This document shows positions 10,760 through 18,895 of a stretch of 64,000 nt of DNA, in pieces. The number at the start of each line of letters is the position of its first letter. The stretch's first letter is position 1. Source of the DNA: Saccharothrix sp. S26. Lineage in GTDB: Bacteria; Actinomycetota; Actinomycetes; Mycobacteriales; Pseudonocardiaceae. The position numbers and the translations under genes are program-made. The notes under the pieces are model-generated. The model was not told the DNA's origin. It was given only the letters and a program-made list of their open reading frames with translations, and made no database searches. The stretch lies in assembly GCF_021390395.1 (NCBI RefSeq), contig NZ_JAJUWT010000016.1, positions 180,492 to 244,491 on the forward strand, in the 5' to 3' direction.

Positions 10760-11272
10760 ATGCCGATCACCGACGTCTTCCGGCGGGTCAGCGCCGCCTA
10801 CTCCGCCGGCGAACAGCGGCCCCTGCGGGGCTACCTGGCGACCCTCTGCTCGTTCAGCGCGCTCGTGGCCGGTGCCACCGTGATCGGCCGGCGCACCGGC
10901 GTGCGACTGCCCGACGGCCTCGCCACCCGTGACGTCGTCCTGCTGTCCGTGGCCACCCACAAAGCCAGCCGCCTGCTGACGAAGGGCGCGGTGACCAGCG
11001 TGCTGCGCGCGCCGTTCACCCGGTTCGACGGCCCGGCCGGCGCGGCGGAGGTCAACGAGCAGGTGCGCGGCGACGGTGTCCGGCACGCGGCCGGCGAACT
11101 GGTCACCTGCCCGTTCTGCTCGGGTGTGTGGATCGCCAGCGCCCTGACCGCGGGCCTGGTGTTCGCCCCTCGCGCCACCCGCCTGGTCGCCTCCACCCTG
11201 TCCGCCGTCGCCCTCTCCGACTGGCTGCACCTGGTGGACGGCAAGCTGAAAGCCACCCCCGACGAGAACTGA
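10760..11272 (+). CDS. DUF1360 family membrane protein
   Basis: A 170-residue protein of the DUF1360 family. Marks are HKASRLLTKGAVTSVLRAPF, then GELVTCPFCSGVWIASALTAG with a conserved CPFC pair. Two or three hydrophobic segments (about residues 25-45, 115-130 and 135-150) suggest an integral membrane protein. Bacillus members are linked to sporulation, but no role is established for actinomycete ones. It stands alone, with 173 bases to the divergent gene on the left and 178 bases to the regulator on the right. The start has no strong ribosome-binding site. Confidence 0.85.
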   Translation: MPITDVFRRVSAAYSAGEQRPLRGYLATLCSFSALVAGATVIGRRTGVRLPDGLATRDVVLLSVATHKASRLLTKGAVTSVLRAPFTRFDGPAGAAEVNEQVRGDGVRHAAGELVTCPFCSGVWIASALTAGLVFAPRATRLVASTLSAVALSDWLHLVDGKLKATPDEN

Positions 11273-11450
11273 CCCCACCCCGCGATTCGCGAGTCGAAAC
11301 CCCAGGACCACACGACGGCCCAAACCCGTCCCGGGTCGCGATGACCCTCGCACGAAAATCGGTTCGACGCCCAGGTCGGGCGTACCGTGGCGGGTGCCAG
11401 GACTGCACGGCGACGCGACCTGACTACCCTCGGGTCGCGGGGAGGTGCGG

Positions 11451-12713
11451 ATGGACGAGTCCCGCGGTCGATGGTCAGAGCCTGCTCCCGCCGAGATCGG
11501 CGCACGAGTTCGGGTGATCCGGCGGCGGCGCGGCCTTTCGCTCAACGTTGTCGCCGGCCTCGTCGGGATCAGCAAGAGCTACTTGTCGATGTTGGAAAGC
11601 GGACAGCGTCAGTTCGAGCGGCGCGGACTGCTGGAGAACATCGCCCAAGCGCTGAGCTGCTCCGTCGCGGACCTCACCGGGCAGCCCTACCTGCCCGGCG
11701 ATCGTGCGAGCGCTGAAGCCCTGGCCACGCTGCCTCCCATCTCCGTGGCTCTGTACGACACCACCTTGGACGACGTGGCGGACCTCCCGGCACGTCCGCT
11801 GCACGAGCTCGTCGCCTGGGCCGGGCAGGCCAACGAGCACACCGCGCACAGCCGATACGCCGCTGCCGGACGCGGGCTCGGAGCGTTGCTCACCGACCTG
11901 CACGTGCACGCCGTCACGGCCAACGACGCGGATCGGCGAACGGCACAGGCAGCGCTCGTGGAAGCGTGTCTGGTGGCGTGCGGCGTTGCGCGCAGCCTCG
12001 GCAACATGGATCTGGCGGTCGCGGCAGCCGGACGTGCCGAGGAGGTGGCCCGGCGGCTCGGCTCACCGGCACTGACGGGGTTCGCCGCGATGACCAGCAC
12101 CGGTGCCCTCAGTCGGCTGGGTGCCAGGAACCGTGCGCAGCGGGTCGCCGGGGGAGTGTTGGATGACCTGGTCGACCTGGCGGACCCGACCGCACCGGAC
12201 ACCGCAACCGCCGAAGCCACCGGGATGCTTCACCTGTCCGTGGCACAGCTGGCGGCGAAGTCGGGTCGGTTCGACGATGCGTCCGCGCACTTGGCGGAGG
12301 CCACCGCGTTGGCCGAGCGGACCGGCGAGCGCAACACCCTGTGGTTCAGCTTCGGCCCGGCGAACGTCCAAGCGTGGAAGCTCGCGGTCGCGGTCGAGTC
12401 GGGTGAAGGTCCGGCCGAAGCTGAACGGATCGAGACGACTCCGGGCTACGCCGATGACCTGATCGCCGCCGACCGGCGCGCGGCTCTCCACTTCGACTTG
12501 GCCCGCGCTTACGCCCAAGCGGGGGGCGCGCGGGACGCGGCCGCGCTGCGGCACCTCGACACCGCCGACCGCATCGCGCCCCAACGCATCCGGCACGACC
12601 CAGTGGCCCGCGAGCTGCTGCTGACGTTGCAGCACCGGGCCCACCGGCAGTCGTGGGAACTGAGGTCGTTGGGGAACAGGCTCCGGGTCCGTTCACAGAT
12701 TGTGAACGACTGA
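11451..12713 (+). CDS. XRE-family regulator with large C-terminal domain
   Basis: A 420-residue DNA-binding protein. Residues about 14-70 form a Cro/C1-type helix-turn-helix (VIRRRRGLSLNVVAGLV, then ISKSYLSMLESGQR). The rest is alanine-rich and helical, with a TPR-like look (repeated AEEVARRLG- and LDTADRIAP-type helices), a layout typical of actinomycete regulators with a sensing superhelix. The ATG at 11451 is preferred over GTG at 11445 because GGGGAGG ends about 5 bases upstream of it. A palindrome at 12691-12707 lies inside its last codons, just before the small gene at 12938, a probable target. Confidence 0.88.
   Translation: MDESRGRWSEPAPAEIGARVRVIRRRRGLSLNVVAGLVGISKSYLSMLESGQRQFERRGLLENIAQALSCSVADLTGQPYLPGDRASAEALATLPPISVALYDTTLDDVADLPARPLHELVAWAGQANEHTAHSRYAAAGRGLGALLTDLHVHAVTANDADRRTAQAALVEACLVACGVARSLGNMDLAVAAAGRAEEVARRLGSPALTGFAAMTSTGALSRLGARNRAQRVAGGVLDDLVDLADPTAPDTATAEATGMLHLSVAQLAAKSGRFDDASAHLAEATALAERTGERNTLWFSFGPANVQAWKLAVAVESGEGPAEAERIETTPGYADDLIAADRRAALHFDLARAYAQAGGARDAAALRHLDTADRIAPQRIRHDPVARELLLTLQHRAHRQSWELRSLGNRLRVRSQIVND
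12691..12707. promoter_or_regulatory. Palindromic operator at the end of the XRE gene
   Basis: GTTCACA-GAT-TGTGAAC, a perfect 7-bp inverted repeat with a 3-base spacer, overlapping the 3' end of the regulator gene. It is well placed to control transcription toward the small gene at 12938, with the upstream regulator as the natural candidate binder (inference). Confidence 0.55.
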
Positions 12714-12937
12714 CCTCTGGGGCGGAATAGCGTCTCGGTGTGGTTCTCGTTCAACTGAGCGTGGAGTGTCGACCCGGGAGTCACCGGACGTCTGTGACGC
12801 GACTTGCGCGTCATTGCCGGGTTGCGTGTTGCACGCCGATATCCGGGCAGCGCTGCTCCTGGACCACGCCGCCGCCCACAACCTCGAGCGCCAGTCCGCC
12901 CGACCGCGCTGACTCAACAGAAAGGTGCGCCACCACA
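12714..12937 (+). other. Leader region of the small gene at 12938
   Basis: 224 bases between the XRE gene and the small gene. The small gene's own frame is open leftward to GTG 12740, giving a cysteine-rich 66-residue extension with no convincing start. A second frame reads a helical 28-codon peptide (GTG 12826 to TGA 12910-12912) with no good ribosome-binding site. Neither is called as a gene. TAGCGT at 12728-12733 could be a -10 element. Confidence 0.35.
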
Positions 12938-13159
12938 ATGCAGGACGACAACGTGCAGATTTCCATCGGAACCAAGATCGTGACGAAGGCACTCATCTCA
13001 TCCTTCGGCTCCGTCACCTGCGAGCTCGTCGGAGACCAAGCGGTCTTGACCTTCGCTGATGGCGCGTTGCAGCTCAGCTTGGCCGAGCCCGCGTTGGAGG
13101 AGCTGGTGGATGGGGCCGCGGAAGTGCTCGAGGCGATGGTCGCGCGGCACCGGTCGTAG
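12938..13159 (+). CDS. Small protein, possible partner of the XRE regulator
   Basis: A 73-residue acidic protein; I do not recognise the family. It has an N-terminal beta-rich part (SFGSVTCELVGDQAVLTFAD) and a C-terminal amphipathic helix (EPALEELVDGAAEVLEAMV). Size, position behind an XRE gene and the layout recall the DUF397 partners of actinomycete XRE regulators, but the DUF397 signature is absent. The ATG at 12938 has GAAAGG about 12 bases upstream. Codon use and a clean stop suggest it is real. Confidence 0.6.
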   Translation: MQDDNVQISIGTKIVTKALISSFGSVTCELVGDQAVLTFADGALQLSLAEPALEELVDGAAEVLEAMVARHRS

Positions 13160-13326
13160 GGAGGCGTCGAGCATTCGCTTGGCGAGGCCCTGGCGATCTT
13201 CGAGCGGATCGGGGCGGTGGCGGTTGCCGTGATCGGTGAAGGCGTGGGAGGGGCCGGGTCGTCGTCGTTAGTCTGATCATCTGCGACGACGGCGGGGGTG
13301 GCGGGATTCAAGGCGACGGTGTCGGT

Positions 13327-14688
13327 GTGGTGGCCGAGGGGGACGGGTCGGGTGGGAGGTCGACCACGCGCCGGGTTCGGGAGGTGTTGGGCATCGGGCC
13401 GTTCCGGCGGCTGTGGGGTGTCACGTTCCTGTGCAGCGTGGGGGACTGGCTGTCGCTGTTGGCGTTGACCGGGCTGGTCACGAAGTTGGCCGCCGGGTAC
13501 GGCTGGGAGGGGTTCGCGCTCAGCGCGGTGGTGCTGACCCAGTTGTTGCCCGGTGTGCTGTTCGCGCCGCTGGGCGGGGTGCTGGCCGACCGGTTCGACC
13601 GGCGCAGGGTGATGGTGGCCTGCGACCTGGCGCGCGGCGGGTTGTTCCTGTCGATCGCGTTCGTCGGCACGGCGTGGTGGCTGTTCGTGGCGAACTTCCT
13701 GGTCGGCTGTTGCGCGATGCTGTGGATCCCGGCCAAGGACTCGGCGGTGCCGAACCTGCTGCGCCGACCCGACCAGGTCGACACGGCCAACCAGCTCGGC
13801 CTGGTGATGACCTACGGCATCGCGACCGTCAGCGGGTTCGGCCTGTACTCGCTGATCGCGGGCGTCCCCGGCTACCTCGGCGTGCGCGACGGAGACCTGG
13901 AGTTCCGGATCGCGATCATCGCGGTCGTGGTCAACGGCCTGCTCTACGTCTCCTCGGCGGTCCTGATCGCGCTGCGGGTGCCCGAGCTGTCGGGTCGGGT
14001 CGCGCCCCGGGCCGAACGCGGCGGTCCCGGTTTCCTGGTGATGGTGCGCGACGGCCTGCGGCACGCCTGGCGGACGCCGCTGCTGCGCGGGCTGGTCGTC
14101 GGCATGACCGGCGCGTTCGCCGCGGCGGGTGGCGTGATCGGCAGCGCCCGGCTCTACGCGACGAGCCTGGGCGGCGGCGAGAGCGCCTACGGCACGCTGT
14201 TCATCGCGGTCTTCGTGGGCCTGGCGGCGGGCATGGCGACCGCGCCGAGGCTGTCCCGGCGGCTGACCTACCACCGGCTGTTCGGCGTCACGATCGTCGG
14301 CGCGGGCCTGGGCCTGGCCGTGGTGTCCGTCGCGCCGCACCTGTGGTTCGCGCTGGTCGCGGTGGCGGCGGTCGGCGGGTGCGCGGGCGTCGCGTTCCTC
14401 ACCGGGCTCACGATCATCGGCACGCGGGTCGAGGACGCCCTGCGCGGGCGGATGGTCGCGCTGGTCCAGTCGCTGATGAAGCTCGTGCTCGGCCTGTCGA
14501 CGGTGCTCGGCCCGCTGCTGGTGACGCTGGTGGGCCCGACGGTCGTGACCGCCTTCGGCCGCGCGTTCGACGTCGACGCCACGCGGCCCGTGCTGCTGGG
14601 TGCGGGCGTGCTCGCGGCCGCGGCCGGGCTGGTGTCGTTCCGGCTGATGGACGACCGCGTACTTCAGTCCTCTTCGGACGGTCGCTGA
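13327..14688 (+). CDS. MFS transporter
   Basis: A 453-residue major facilitator superfamily exporter with about 12 hydrophobic segments. The cytoplasmic loop between helices 2 and 3 carries the family motif A form, GGVLADRFDRRRVMVACDL. The N-terminus (IGPFRRLWGVTFLCSVGDWL) is typical of the MFS_3/EntS-like branch, often used for efflux of drugs or siderophores. Possible starts are GTG 13327, GTG 13330 and GTG 13381; 13327 is kept because the sequence before helix 1 is commonly basic. It neighbours a decayed flavin monooxygenase gene on the other strand. Substrate unknown. Confidence 0.88.
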   Translation: MVAEGDGSGGRSTTRRVREVLGIGPFRRLWGVTFLCSVGDWLSLLALTGLVTKLAAGYGWEGFALSAVVLTQLLPGVLFAPLGGVLADRFDRRRVMVACDLARGGLFLSIAFVGTAWWLFVANFLVGCCAMLWIPAKDSAVPNLLRRPDQVDTANQLGLVMTYGIATVSGFGLYSLIAGVPGYLGVRDGDLEFRIAIIAVVVNGLLYVSSAVLIALRVPELSGRVAPRAERGGPGFLVMVRDGLRHAWRTPLLRGLVVGMTGAFAAAGGVIGSARLYATSLGGGESAYGTLFIAVFVGLAAGMATAPRLSRRLTYHRLFGVTIVGAGLGLAVVSVAPHLWFALVAVAAVGGCAGVAFLTGLTIIGTRVEDALRGRMVALVQSLMKLVLGLSTVLGPLLVTLVGPTVVTAFGRAFDVDATRPVLLGAGVLAAAAGLVSFRLMDDRVLQSSSDGR

Positions 14689-14689
14689 C

Positions 14690-14913
14690 GTGGCGACGGC
14701 GGCGGTTGGCCGTGCCGTGGAACCCGAACGGCCGGGTGAGCGGTCGCGCGGCGTCGATGAAGTCGGCGATGGCGGGTTGGCGCAGGCCCCGCGCGAGCGC
14801 GTGGAACCCCTCCGGGCTGATCCCCGGTTCGCCGCCGCGTACAGGCAGGTCGCGTAGACCACGCCGGAGTCGAGGCGTTCCTCGCGCACGGGCGGCAGGC
14901 CGAGGTCGGTGAG
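14690..14913 (-). pseudogene. Remnant of a flavin-dependent monooxygenase
   Basis: Reading leftward, one frame gives LGLPPVREERLDSGVVYAT and then CLYA. After a shift of one frame, another gives GEPGISPEGFHALARGLRQP and IDAARPLTRPFGFHGTANRR. Both pieces resemble consecutive parts of the C-terminal half of UbiH/PHBH-like FAD monooxygenases, but the roughly 40 residues that normally separate them are missing. A TGA directly precedes the first piece, and the C-terminus is cut by the MFS gene. This is a deleted, frameshifted remnant; the family assignment is from memory of conserved wording. Confidence 0.6.
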
Positions 14914-14952
14914 TCAGCGCGTGCGTGCCCGGTATGTCAGGCCCCTGCCGGT

Positions 14953-16185
14953 TCAGCGGCGGGTCGAGGCCGCCCGGTCCGCGTCGGACACCGCCGCGGC
15001 GACCAGCGGCCCGGTGAACGCCTCGGCGACCACCACGAGCCGGGTGCGCTCGCCGGCGAACGCGTGCTTGGCCGGCAGGGGTCCGTCCGGGTCGGACGGT
15101 CCGCCGCCGACCGCCGCCGCGCCACGCGCACGGGCCCGCAGCGCGGCCTTGATCTGCGCGGCCTCCGCCACGGCCCAGACCTCGTCCCGCGCCAGCCCGG
15201 CCTGCGCGGCACGGCGGGCCACCGCGTCGGCCACCGCCGGGTCACGCCCCACCCGCAGCCGGTGCAGCCAGTCGTTGATCTCGATGACCCGCCAGAACAG
15301 CCGGTGCTCCGGGTCGAACCGCTCGCGCAGCGTCACGGGCGCGTGCCGCATGGCCGGGTCGACGGCGCGCAGCTCCCGCCACAGCGGCCGCAGCCGCACG
15401 TGGTCGCGGACCGCGTCCCGCAGCCGGCCCGTCCGCTCCTTGGCGTGCGTCAGGCGCGGGCCCCACGCGGCGATGCTCGCACCGACCACGACCACCGGCA
15501 CGGCGAGCGTGAGCGCTCCGGGCGCGGCGACGCTCCACGCGCCCAGCTCCGCGCCGAACCACGTGCCGACGACGGCCACGAGCACGATGGCGGCGTAGGT
15601 CGACCCGATCAGCACGCCGACCGCGTTGAGCCGCAGCCCGCGCCGCAGCCACGGCCGGTCCGGCGGCGTCTCGTCGGCCCACCGCCGGCACAGGCGGACC
15701 ACGTTGAGCATCCCGACCAGGTACGTGACGTGGTAGAGCACCAGCAGCTCGGCCAGGTACGGGGTCTCGGCGAACGCGGCCGGGAAGTCGCCGTGGTGCT
15801 CCTCGTCGGGCGAGCCGAGCGCGAACAGCACCACCAACGCCGCCAGCACGAGCGCGGAGGCGGCGAGCACCGGCCGGGTCGCCCGCCACGCCCGCGCCGG
15901 CGGGTGCCGCCAGTGCAGCAGCATGGCCTGGTTCGCGGCCACGAACGCGACACCGCAGCCGTAGACCAGCAGCACGGACAGGTTCGGCACGCCCGTGAGC
16001 CGGTCGACGGCCACCCCGACCGTCGGCGCGAGGAGCAGGAACGCGGGCACCGCCGTCACGCACGCCAGGCAGATCGGCAGCAGCGCGGGCCGCCGGTCGG
16101 GCGGCGCCTCCCGCAACGCCCGGTACTTGTGCACCAGCAGCACCAGCACGCCCAGGGCGCTGAGCAGGTACTGGACGTCAGCCAC
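14953..16185 (-). CDS. DUF6545/MAB_1171c-like membrane protein
   Basis: A 410-residue protein with about seven N-terminal membrane helices (first VQYLLSALGVLVLLVH) and a cytoplasmic C-terminal half of about 170 residues containing WRELRAVDPAM, FRVIEINDWLHRL-like and LARDEVWAVAEAAQ segments. This fits the MAB_1171c-type membrane proteins found next to ImmA/IrrE and XRE genes in actinomycetes. It overlaps the preceding metallopeptidase gene by 8 bases and is the last gene of a three-gene operon. Exact function is unknown; a membrane sensor or effector controlled by the two upstream proteins is an inference. Confidence 0.85.
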   Translation of the reverse strand: MADVQYLLSALGVLVLLVHKYRALREAPPDRRPALLPICLACVTAVPAFLLLAPTVGVAVDRLTGVPNLSVLLVYGCGVAFVAANQAMLLHWRHPPARAWRATRPVLAASALVLAALVVLFALGSPDEEHHGDFPAAFAETPYLAELLVLYHVTYLVGMLNVVRLCRRWADETPPDRPWLRRGLRLNAVGVLIGSTYAAIVLVAVVGTWFGAELGAWSVAAPGALTLAVPVVVVGASIAAWGPRLTHAKERTGRLRDAVRDHVRLRPLWRELRAVDPAMRHAPVTLRERFDPEHRLFWRVIEINDWLHRLRVGRDPAVADAVARRAAQAGLARDEVWAVAEAAQIKAALRARARGAAAVGGGPSDPDGPLPAKHAFAGERTRLVVVAEAFTGPLVAAAVSDADRAASTRR

Positions 16186-16732
16186 GGGAACCCCGTTCGG
16201 GCGAGTACCCGAACGTGTACCAGGCCCGCGTCGCCAGGTCGTCGCCGTCGGGCCGCGACGGTTCGTGCGGCTGCCGTCCCGCCCACTCCAGCAACGCCCG
16301 CGCCAGCACGCCCGCGACCCGGTCGGCTTCCCGTTCCTCCTTGCGCGACAACGTGGTGCGGCCGGCCAGGATCTGCAGCATCGACGGCGACAGGTCCGGG
16401 TAGAGCAGCCGGCGGCCCTCCTCGGCGTCCAGCCGCGGCGGCTGGTGGCCGCACAGCATGTGCGCGATCTCGTGCAGCAGGATGAGCAGCCGGTGCACCC
16501 AGCTGCGGGTCGTGGTCACGATGATGACGTGGACGTCGTCCTCCGTGACGGCCCACAGCCCGCTCGTGCCGCCCGCGCCGAGGTCGTCGAACCGCAGGAT
16601 GACCTCGCGTCGCAGCCGCCGGGCCATCACCTCGCACAGCCGCACGCACACCGCCTCGGTGGTCGCGGACTCGTCCAGGTCGAGCTCGCGGATCAACCCG
16701 TCGCGCAGCTCCCGCAGCTGCTTCGCCTTCAC
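16178..16732 (-). CDS. ImmA/IrrE-like zinc metallopeptidase
   Basis: A 184-residue cytoplasmic protein with the metalloprotease motif HEIAH at residues 87-91, extended as HEIAHMLCGH, and a downstream acidic helix (KEEREADRVAGVLARALL) that supplies further ligands. ImmA-type peptidases cleave a partner XRE repressor; the adjacent XRE gene 21 bases upstream is the natural partner. Its 3' end overlaps the membrane-protein gene. Length and motif order match the family well. Confidence 0.87.
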   Translation of the reverse strand: MKAKQLRELRDGLIRELDLDESATTEAVCVRLCEVMARRLRREVILRFDDLGAGGTSGLWAVTEDDVHVIIVTTTRSWVHRLLILLHEIAHMLCGHQPPRLDAEEGRRLLYPDLSPSMLQILAGRTTLSRKEEREADRVAGVLARALLEWAGRQPHEPSRPDGDDLATRAWYTFGYSPERGSRG

Positions 16733-16753
16733 CCGATCACCACCCGGGTGCCG

Positions 16754-17479
16754 TCAGCGGGTCTCGTCATCGGTCACCACGTCCGGTTCGAGCGCTCGGC
16801 GGATGGCGTCCTCGGCCGCGACGCCGGGGTGCAGCGCGCGTACCAGCGCCAGGAGGATCTTGTTGCGGACACCGGGCGGCGGGGGTTGTTCGGCGGTGCG
16901 CAGCAGGACGGTGGTGACGCCGAGCTTGTCCATGGCCAGCCGGGTCTCCAACTGCTCGTCCACCCTGGCCGCCAGCTCGTCGTCGAAGAAGTACGCGGGC
17001 GCGGCGCCGAACGCCTCGGCCAGCCCGAGGATGTGCTTGAGCCTGGGGTTGTCGCTGGTGCCCGCGAGCAGCTCGCGGATGTAGTTGGCCGAGATCGAGC
17101 CGTGCGGCCCGCCGCTGATCCGCGCCGCGACCTCCTCGGGCGAGAACGGGCCGCGGTCGGGCGGGTACACCGTGGCGAACAGGTGCTTGAGCGCGCCGCG
17201 CCGCCACGCCGGCCGCTCGCCCTCGTGCAGCCGCGTGCGACCGCCGACGAAGCACGCCGGGTGCACGCGCAGCGCGTGGGCCAGGCCCTCGATCGTGCGG
17301 CACGTGGGGTTGTCCTTGTCGCCCCGGCGCAGCTGCGAGATGTAGGTGTGGGTGATCTCGCCGCCGTCGAGGCGGATGCGCTCGGCCAGCTCCACGTTCG
17401 TGTACCGCGGCCGGTCGCCGGGGCGCAGGCACAGCTCGTCCAGGACGTCGGCGAAGAGCCGCTGCCCACCCGCGGTCAT
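16754..17479 (-). CDS. XRE regulator with two helix-turn-helix domains
   Basis: A 241-residue protein with two Cro/C1-like units: residues about 20-75 (YTNVELAERIRLDGG, then THTYISQLRRGDKDNP) and about 100-160 (FSPEEVAARISGGPHG, then SANYIRELLAGTSDNP). The tandem arrangement recalls EspR-like nucleoid regulators. The ATG at 17479 is chosen because GAGGGG sits 5-6 bases upstream. First gene of the XRE/metallopeptidase/membrane-protein operon; it probably represses its own promoter through the inverted repeat at 17528-17555 and may be relieved by proteolysis from the next gene product (inference). Confidence 0.87.
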   Translation of the reverse strand: MTAGGQRLFADVLDELCLRPGDRPRYTNVELAERIRLDGGEITHTYISQLRRGDKDNPTCRTIEGLAHALRVHPACFVGGRTRLHEGERPAWRRGALKHLFATVYPPDRGPFSPEEVAARISGGPHGSISANYIRELLAGTSDNPRLKHILGLAEAFGAAPAYFFDDELAARVDEQLETRLAMDKLGVTTVLLRTAEQPPPPGVRNKILLALVRALHPGVAAEDAIRRALEPDVVTDDETR

Positions 17480-17527
17480 GGTCACCCCTCGTACGCACGA
17501 CTGCTTGATCCCGCAAGCACTTCCACT

Positions 17528-17555
17528 GCGGAGTGGCACGGCAAAGCTACTCCGC
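17528..17555. promoter_or_regulatory. Inverted repeat upstream of the XRE/ImmA operon
   Basis: GCGGAGTGGC (17528-17537) and GCTACTCCGC (17546-17555) form 10-bp arms with one mismatch and an 8-base spacer, 49 bases upstream of the XRE start. The left arm is nested in a second small palindrome, CCACT-GCGG-AGTGG (17523-17536). Likely autoregulatory operator. Confidence 0.55.
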
Positions 17556-17909
17556 GACCGCGGTTGATTCCACGGTGGGCCGGCAGTAGCCTGACCGCGG
17601 CGGTTCCACTGATGTTGGGGACGGACGGCTCCGGCAACGCGTGAGTGGAACGGAAGAGGGCCGGCTGCGCGGTGCGGCGAGATCCCGGTGACCACGCCGG
17701 TCGTCACCAGGCCCTGCGGTTGTGCCGCCGCTTCCGCCACGGCGGTACGCACTGAGGGGTGCGCAGGGCCGAGGGATCTCGTGGCGCGCCGACCCGCGTC
17801 GAGCACTCCGTCCCCACCCGCGCGTCGACCGGTGTGAATTCGCGTGTCGGACCCGGTCGTCCCGGCTACCCCGGTCGCAACGGATCACGCCGAGACCCGG
17901 AGGTGGGCG
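17556..17909 (+). other. Intergenic stretch before the universal stress protein
   Basis: About 350 bases without a convincing gene. TTGATT (17564-17569), a 17-base spacer and TAGCCT (17587-17592) make a plausible rightward promoter just beyond the inverted repeat. Open frames here are short and lack ribosome-binding sites, so the transcript may simply be a long leader for the gene at 17910. Confidence 0.35.
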
Positions 17910-18860
17910 ATGACCAGCCCGGACATCCTGAGGAGCCCGGAGAGCGCCGTCGGCCGGGGTGCGGTGGTCGTCGGGTTCGACGGCTCGCAGCGGTCGCGGC
18001 GGGCCGCGCGCTGGGCGGCGCGCGAGGCCGCGAGCCGGGGAGCGCGGCTGGTCGTGGTGAACGTGATCCGCGGACCGTTCCCCGAGGTGGTGGTGACGCC
18101 CGTGTCGATGCCGCTGCCGCAGCTCGTCGGCGAGCGGGCGGTGCGCGCGTACACCAAGGACCACCTCGCCGAGCTGGCCGCCGAGTGCGCGGAGGTCGCG
18201 CCGGGGGTGGACGTGGACACCCGCGCGTTCGACGGCCACCCGGCCGCCGTGCTGGCCGAGGTGGGGCGGGAGGCGCAGCTGCTGGTCGTGGGCTCGTCCG
18301 GTGCGACGGGCCTGGCCAGGGTGTTCGCCGGCTCCGTGACCGCCGAACTGGCACACCACTTCGCCCGGCCGCTCGTGGTCGTGCGCGACTCCGACACCGA
18401 CGACGGCCGGGTCGTGGTGGGCGTTGACGGCTCGGAGCCGAGCGACCGCGCCGTCGAGTTCGCGGCCGACCACGTCGCACGGCACGGTGGCACGCTCGTC
18501 GGGGTGCACGCCACGACCGGCCTGCCGGTGGACGCGATGGCCCCGGGCGGCGCCTGGGGGCAGGGGCTGGGGTTGGGCCTGGACGTCGAGCAGCTCAAGA
18601 CCTCCGCGGACGCCCTGGTCGCCACGTCGTTGTCCGGCCCGCTGGCCCGCCACCCCGAGGTGCGGGCGGAACGGGTGGTGTCGCTGGCACGGCCCGCCCA
18701 GGCTTTGGCCGAGCACGCCGAGGGCGCCGCGCTGCTGGTCGTCGGCAGCCACGGGCACGGTGCGGTGCGGCGGGCGCTGCTCGGCTCGGTCAGCCACGCC
18801 ATGCTCCACCACGCGCCCTGCCCGCTGGCCCTCGTGCGCGACGACGGGCCGGAGCACTGA
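17910..18860 (+). CDS. Tandem UspA-type universal stress protein
   Basis: A 316-residue cytoplasmic protein made of two Usp domains (about residues 10-150 and 160-312). Both keep the ATP-binding pattern G-x2-G-x9-G-S/T: VVGSSGATGLARVFAGS in the first and VVGSHGHGAVRRALLGS in the second. Family members bind ATP and help survival in stress, hypoxia or dormancy. The ATG at 17910 is preferred over the in-frame ATG at 17844 because GGAGG lies 6 bases before it and the domain starts soon after. It stands alone ahead of the peptidase gene. Confidence 0.9.
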   Translation: MTSPDILRSPESAVGRGAVVVGFDGSQRSRRAARWAAREAASRGARLVVVNVIRGPFPEVVVTPVSMPLPQLVGERAVRAYTKDHLAELAAECAEVAPGVDVDTRAFDGHPAAVLAEVGREAQLLVVGSSGATGLARVFAGSVTAELAHHFARPLVVVRDSDTDDGRVVVGVDGSEPSDRAVEFAADHVARHGGTLVGVHATTGLPVDAMAPGGAWGQGLGLGLDVEQLKTSADALVATSLSGPLARHPEVRAERVVSLARPAQALAEHAEGAALLVVGSHGHGAVRRALLGSVSHAMLHHAPCPLALVRDDGPEH

Positions 18861-18895
18861 CGCCCGCGTCGCGCCCCGGATGGTAGGAAGGCCGG

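Noticed and set aside
12826..12912. A 28-codon helical peptide gene upstream of the small gene at 12938
   Set aside because: No convincing ribosome-binding site and no recognisable family; noted only as part of the leader region.
12938..13159. DUF397 identity for the small protein
   Set aside because: The characteristic WRKSSYS-type start and central cysteine/valine pattern of DUF397 are absent.
14953..17479. ImmA/XRE genes as part of an integrative element
   Set aside because: No integrase, excisionase, attachment repeats or conjugation genes around them; the operon appears chromosomal.
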